A stretch of DNA of 63,777 bases from a bacterium. GTDB taxonomy: Bacteria > Electryoneota > Electryoneia > Electryoneales > Electryoneaceae. The translations under genes were made by a program, and so were the position numbers. The notes beneath the pieces were generated by a model, which saw only the letters and a list, made by a program, of their open reading frames with translations, made no database searches and was not told the DNA's origin. Location of the stretch: the NCBI GenBank assembly GCA_020444425.1, contig JAHLLB010000029.1, positions 1 through 63,777 on the forward strand, given 5' to 3'. Shown piece by piece: positions 61,791-63,777 of this stretch (position 1 is its first letter; each line of letters opens with the position of its first letter).

Positions 61791-63395
61791 TCAGAAAGAC
61801 GACTCCGGATCGGGCGGGTTTTTGCGGATCAGCAGCGTGTCGGCGGAAAAAATCTCGTTCGGATAGTGACCGAGGCGTCCGATAAACCGGTACAGGCCGG
61901 TGTCGGCGTCGGCGGAGACAGTCTGACTCTGCGGGTAGTCGGTCCGGCTCTCTGCGTCGAGGTGCAGGCGTGCCATCCGTACCGGCGGAGTGAGCACACT
62001 GTCGGGTGTCTGCACAACAGCCCATGCGGCCAGGGTGCGCATCTGCCCGGTGTTGTTCTCGAGGGTGGCGGTATAGTCGAAGTCACCGCCACCGGCCGGA
62101 ATGTCGACAGTGTCCGGCGGGTCGGAGGTCAGGGTGAGCCGGACCCAGGGCAAACGGGCGGAGATGCGTGCGGCGATCACGTTCTTGTTGTGCGACTGGC
62201 CCCGTGGCGCGCTGGTTCCGGCGAGGATGAAGTGGGTTTCGTTTGGACCGTCTACCGGCAGCAGTGCGTATCCCTTGTCATTGCCCGTATCTCCGAACGA
62301 GCCGTGCCAGAGTTCCGCCCCGAGCGCGTTGACTCGCACGACGAACAGATCCTCGTTGCCGTTGGCCGAATAGGACTGCGCGTGTCCGGCGAGCAACAGG
62401 TCGCCGTCCTCGAGCGGGTCAATGGTGCGGAAGCCGTCGTAGCCGGTGCCGCCGATGTAGCGTGTGTCGATCGGATTGAGGTCGAAGTCGAGCAGCGTGA
62501 GGAAGCCGTCCGTGCGTTGGTTCGGTTGATCAGGGACGTAGGATTCGCCGGCGAGGTACAACCGTCCCTGGGCGGTGAAGTGGAGGGCGTAGACGAACTC
62601 ATCGGCGGAATCGTCCACGTAGTGCCGGCGGTCGAGTTCGTTGCCGTCCTCGTCGATGTGGAGCAGGAAGGTGTTCCAACGCAGGGGGGCGTTCTCCTCG
62701 CGGGCGTGCCCGGCGATCATGTAGCCGCCGTCCGGGTGACGGATGATCGCATGGGCTTCGTCCTCTTCGTCGATGTCGAATTCCCGGCTCCAGACCAGGT
62801 CGGCCTGATCGTCGACCTTGACCACCCAGACGTTCTGTTCCGGGCTGGGGCCGACGTCATCCTCGACCTTCCCGGCGAAGATGAAGCCGTTGTCCGGGGT
62901 GGCGATGATGGTGTAGGCTTCCGCGATCCAGGTCGCGCCGTCGGTGTAGGTGTGGAGGTGGTTGCCGTCGGTGTCGAACAGGTTCAGCATGCAGTTGGTG
63001 TAGTAATTCCCGCCCGATTCCCAGTTGTTCGCGCCGGCGACGGCTACGGTGGTACTGTCGACGGACAGCGCGATGGCATAGGCGTGCTGGGTTTGTTCGA
63101 TGTCGTGGGAGCGCATCCAGACGCTGTCGCCGTCCACGGTGATACGGGTCAGGTGCATGTCGAACAGCAGCGGGATGGCATGGTTGATCTCACCGGCGAT
63201 GATCAGGTCACCGTTCTGGCTGCTCGGGAGCTGCACCATGCCGGCAGTGCCGGACTGGGACAACGTGTCGCCGTAAATGTGCTGCCAGTGCAGGGCGGGT
63301 TGGGCGAAGGTGGAGGTGTGCAGCGTGAGGATGACGCCCAGCGCGATCATTCCCGCCAGCACAAACCGGTGAAGTTGGGGGTCCGTTCGAGTCAT
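61791..63395 (-). CDS. Secreted delta-60-like propeller protein ending in the Ig-like domain, no sorting domain
   Basis: A 534-residue protein with a signal peptide (MTRTDPQLHRFVLAGMIALG to TFAQ). Propeller units follow the pattern NGDLIIAGEINHA, GYMIAGHAREENA, GRLYLAGESYVPD, ending near residue 415. Residues about 418-528 are the Ig-like domain shared with five other proteins here (PAGGGDFDYTATLENNTGQM to FIGRLGHYPNEIF). The protein stops at PPDPESSF with no YPNPFN sorting domain, as does the protein at 38442. No frame carrying a lost sorting domain is visible downstream within the 75 bp before the convergent gene. Confidence 0.85.
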   Translation of the reverse strand: MTRTDPQLHRFVLAGMIALGVILTLHTSTFAQPALHWQHIYGDTLSQSGTAGMVQLPSSQNGDLIIAGEINHAIPLLFDMHLTRITVDGDSVWMRSHDIEQTQHAYAIALSVDSTTVAVAGANNWESGGNYYTNCMLNLFDTDGNHLHTYTDGATWIAEAYTIIATPDNGFIFAGKVEDDVGPSPEQNVWVVKVDDQADLVWSREFDIDEEDEAHAIIRHPDGGYMIAGHAREENAPLRWNTFLLHIDEDGNELDRRHYVDDSADEFVYALHFTAQGRLYLAGESYVPDQPNQRTDGFLTLLDFDLNPIDTRYIGGTGYDGFRTIDPLEDGDLLLAGHAQSYSANGNEDLFVVRVNALGAELWHGSFGDTGNDKGYALLPVDGPNETHFILAGTSAPRGQSHNKNVIAARISARLPWVRLTLTSDPPDTVDIPAGGGDFDYTATLENNTGQMRTLAAWAVVQTPDSVLTPPVRMARLHLDAESRTDYPQSQTVSADADTGLYRFIGRLGHYPNEIFSADTLLIRKNPPDPESSF

Positions 63396-63519
63396 GCTGT
63401 AAGATGGTGGATTGGCGGGCGTGGGTCAAAGGGCATCACTGTTTGTGGAATCGAAAATGCCGTGTTGCCCTTCCTGGTTCTGGCAACGGGGGTCACAGGG
63501 GCACGTCAGGGCGGATGAT
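63396..63519. other. Leader of the gene at 61791
   Basis: Between the start of the minus-strand gene and the terminal repeat array there are 124 bp with no clear motif. If the promoter is here it is very close to the array. Confidence 0.3.
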
Positions 63520-63777
63520 CCACGACATAAATGTCGTGGGCATGAAAACACCCAGCGAATTGAAGCTGCGGAGTAGCCACGACATGAATGTCGTGGGCAT
63601 GAAAACATGCCGTGAATTGAAGCTGCGGAGTAGCCACGACATGAATGTCGTGGGCATGAAAACATGCCGTGAATTGAAGCTGCGGAGTAGCCACGACATG
63701 AATGTCGTGGGCATGAAAACACGCCGTGAATTGAAGCTGCGGAGTAGCCACGACATGAATGTCGTGGGCATGAAAAC
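63520..63777. repeat. Terminal tandem array of 57-bp units with family A palindrome
   Basis: A family A copy with TAAA loop lies at 63520-63539. Then 57-bp units start at 63541, 63598, 63655 and 63712, and the array is cut by the window end. Palindromes with TGAA loop lie at 63577, 63634, 63691 and 63748. Linkers are nearly identical and vary at a few bases (CACCCAGCG, CATGCCGTG, CACGCCGTG), so this is tandem duplication, not a CRISPR array. Confidence 0.9.

Noticed and set aside
61728..63518. Open frame of 596 codons antisense to the propeller gene at 61791
   Set aside because: It is a shadow of a minus-strand gene with a signal peptide and clear propeller repeats.
63520..63777. Possible CRISPR array (palindromic repeat at regular 57-bp spacing)
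   Set aside because: The sequences between palindromes are nearly identical, unlike spacers, and no cas gene is in the window. This is simple tandem duplication.

Overview
The window (GC-rich by eye, not computed) looks like a chromosomal piece of an uncultivated-type Gram-negative bacterium of the FCB superphylum. The main reasons are at least ten secreted proteins ending in a type IX secretion (T9SS) type A sorting domain with the YPNPFN motif and a terminal VVLMK or ITLVK, two PorV/PorQ-type outer-membrane proteins, FlgD-like Ig domains and several lipoproteins. I cannot name the phylum; Calditrichota, KSB1, Eisenbacteria or a similar lineage would all fit.

Layout. 1-3170: trehalose synthesis (otsB, otsA). 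3162-4731: a RelE/ParE-Phd toxin-antitoxin pair, then an EamA transporter. 4989-13847 (all minus strand): a caa3-type cytochrome c oxidase operon of A2 type (YSHPxV motif in subunit I, cytochrome c fused to subunit II) with two SCO copper chaperones, heme A synthase and DUF420. 14351-18008: CgeB-like glycosyltransferase, site-2 protease, prmA. 18164-23640: lipoprotein, propeller protein with FlgD-like Ig domain, two PorV/PorQ-like barrels. 23899-44000: mostly T9SS cargo, interrupted by an isocitrate/isopropylmalate-type dehydrogenase, an HD-GYP protein and glcF. 44615-52320: PKD lipoprotein, acyl-CoA dehydrogenase, GNAT, two unknown membrane proteins and a T9SS protein framed by long direct repeats. 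52809-56375: pyruvate:ferredoxin oxidoreductase (nifJ). 56921-63395: further T9SS cargo, one frameshifted, and a PPC-domain membrane protein.

A respiratory oxidase with copper and heme assembly factors next to PFOR, acyl-CoA dehydrogenase and a GlcF-like protein suggests a flexible respiratory heterotroph. The cargo cluster suggests heavy investment in surface and secreted beta-propeller and adhesin-like proteins.

The most unusual signal is between, and twice inside, the genes. Most gaps are filled with short hairpin repeats of several families. They share an architecture (5' tag close to GATGATCC, stem-loop, 3' tag GGGCAY) while the stem sequence changes with compensatory base pairs. Some occur as tandem arrays (both window ends), some inside the oxidase operon, and two apparently in frame inside protein genes (glcF and a PorV-like gene), much like Rickettsia palindromic elements. 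A second candidate novelty is a roughly 105-residue Ig-like domain placed just before the sorting domain in four proteins and at the very C-terminus of two that lack a sorting domain.
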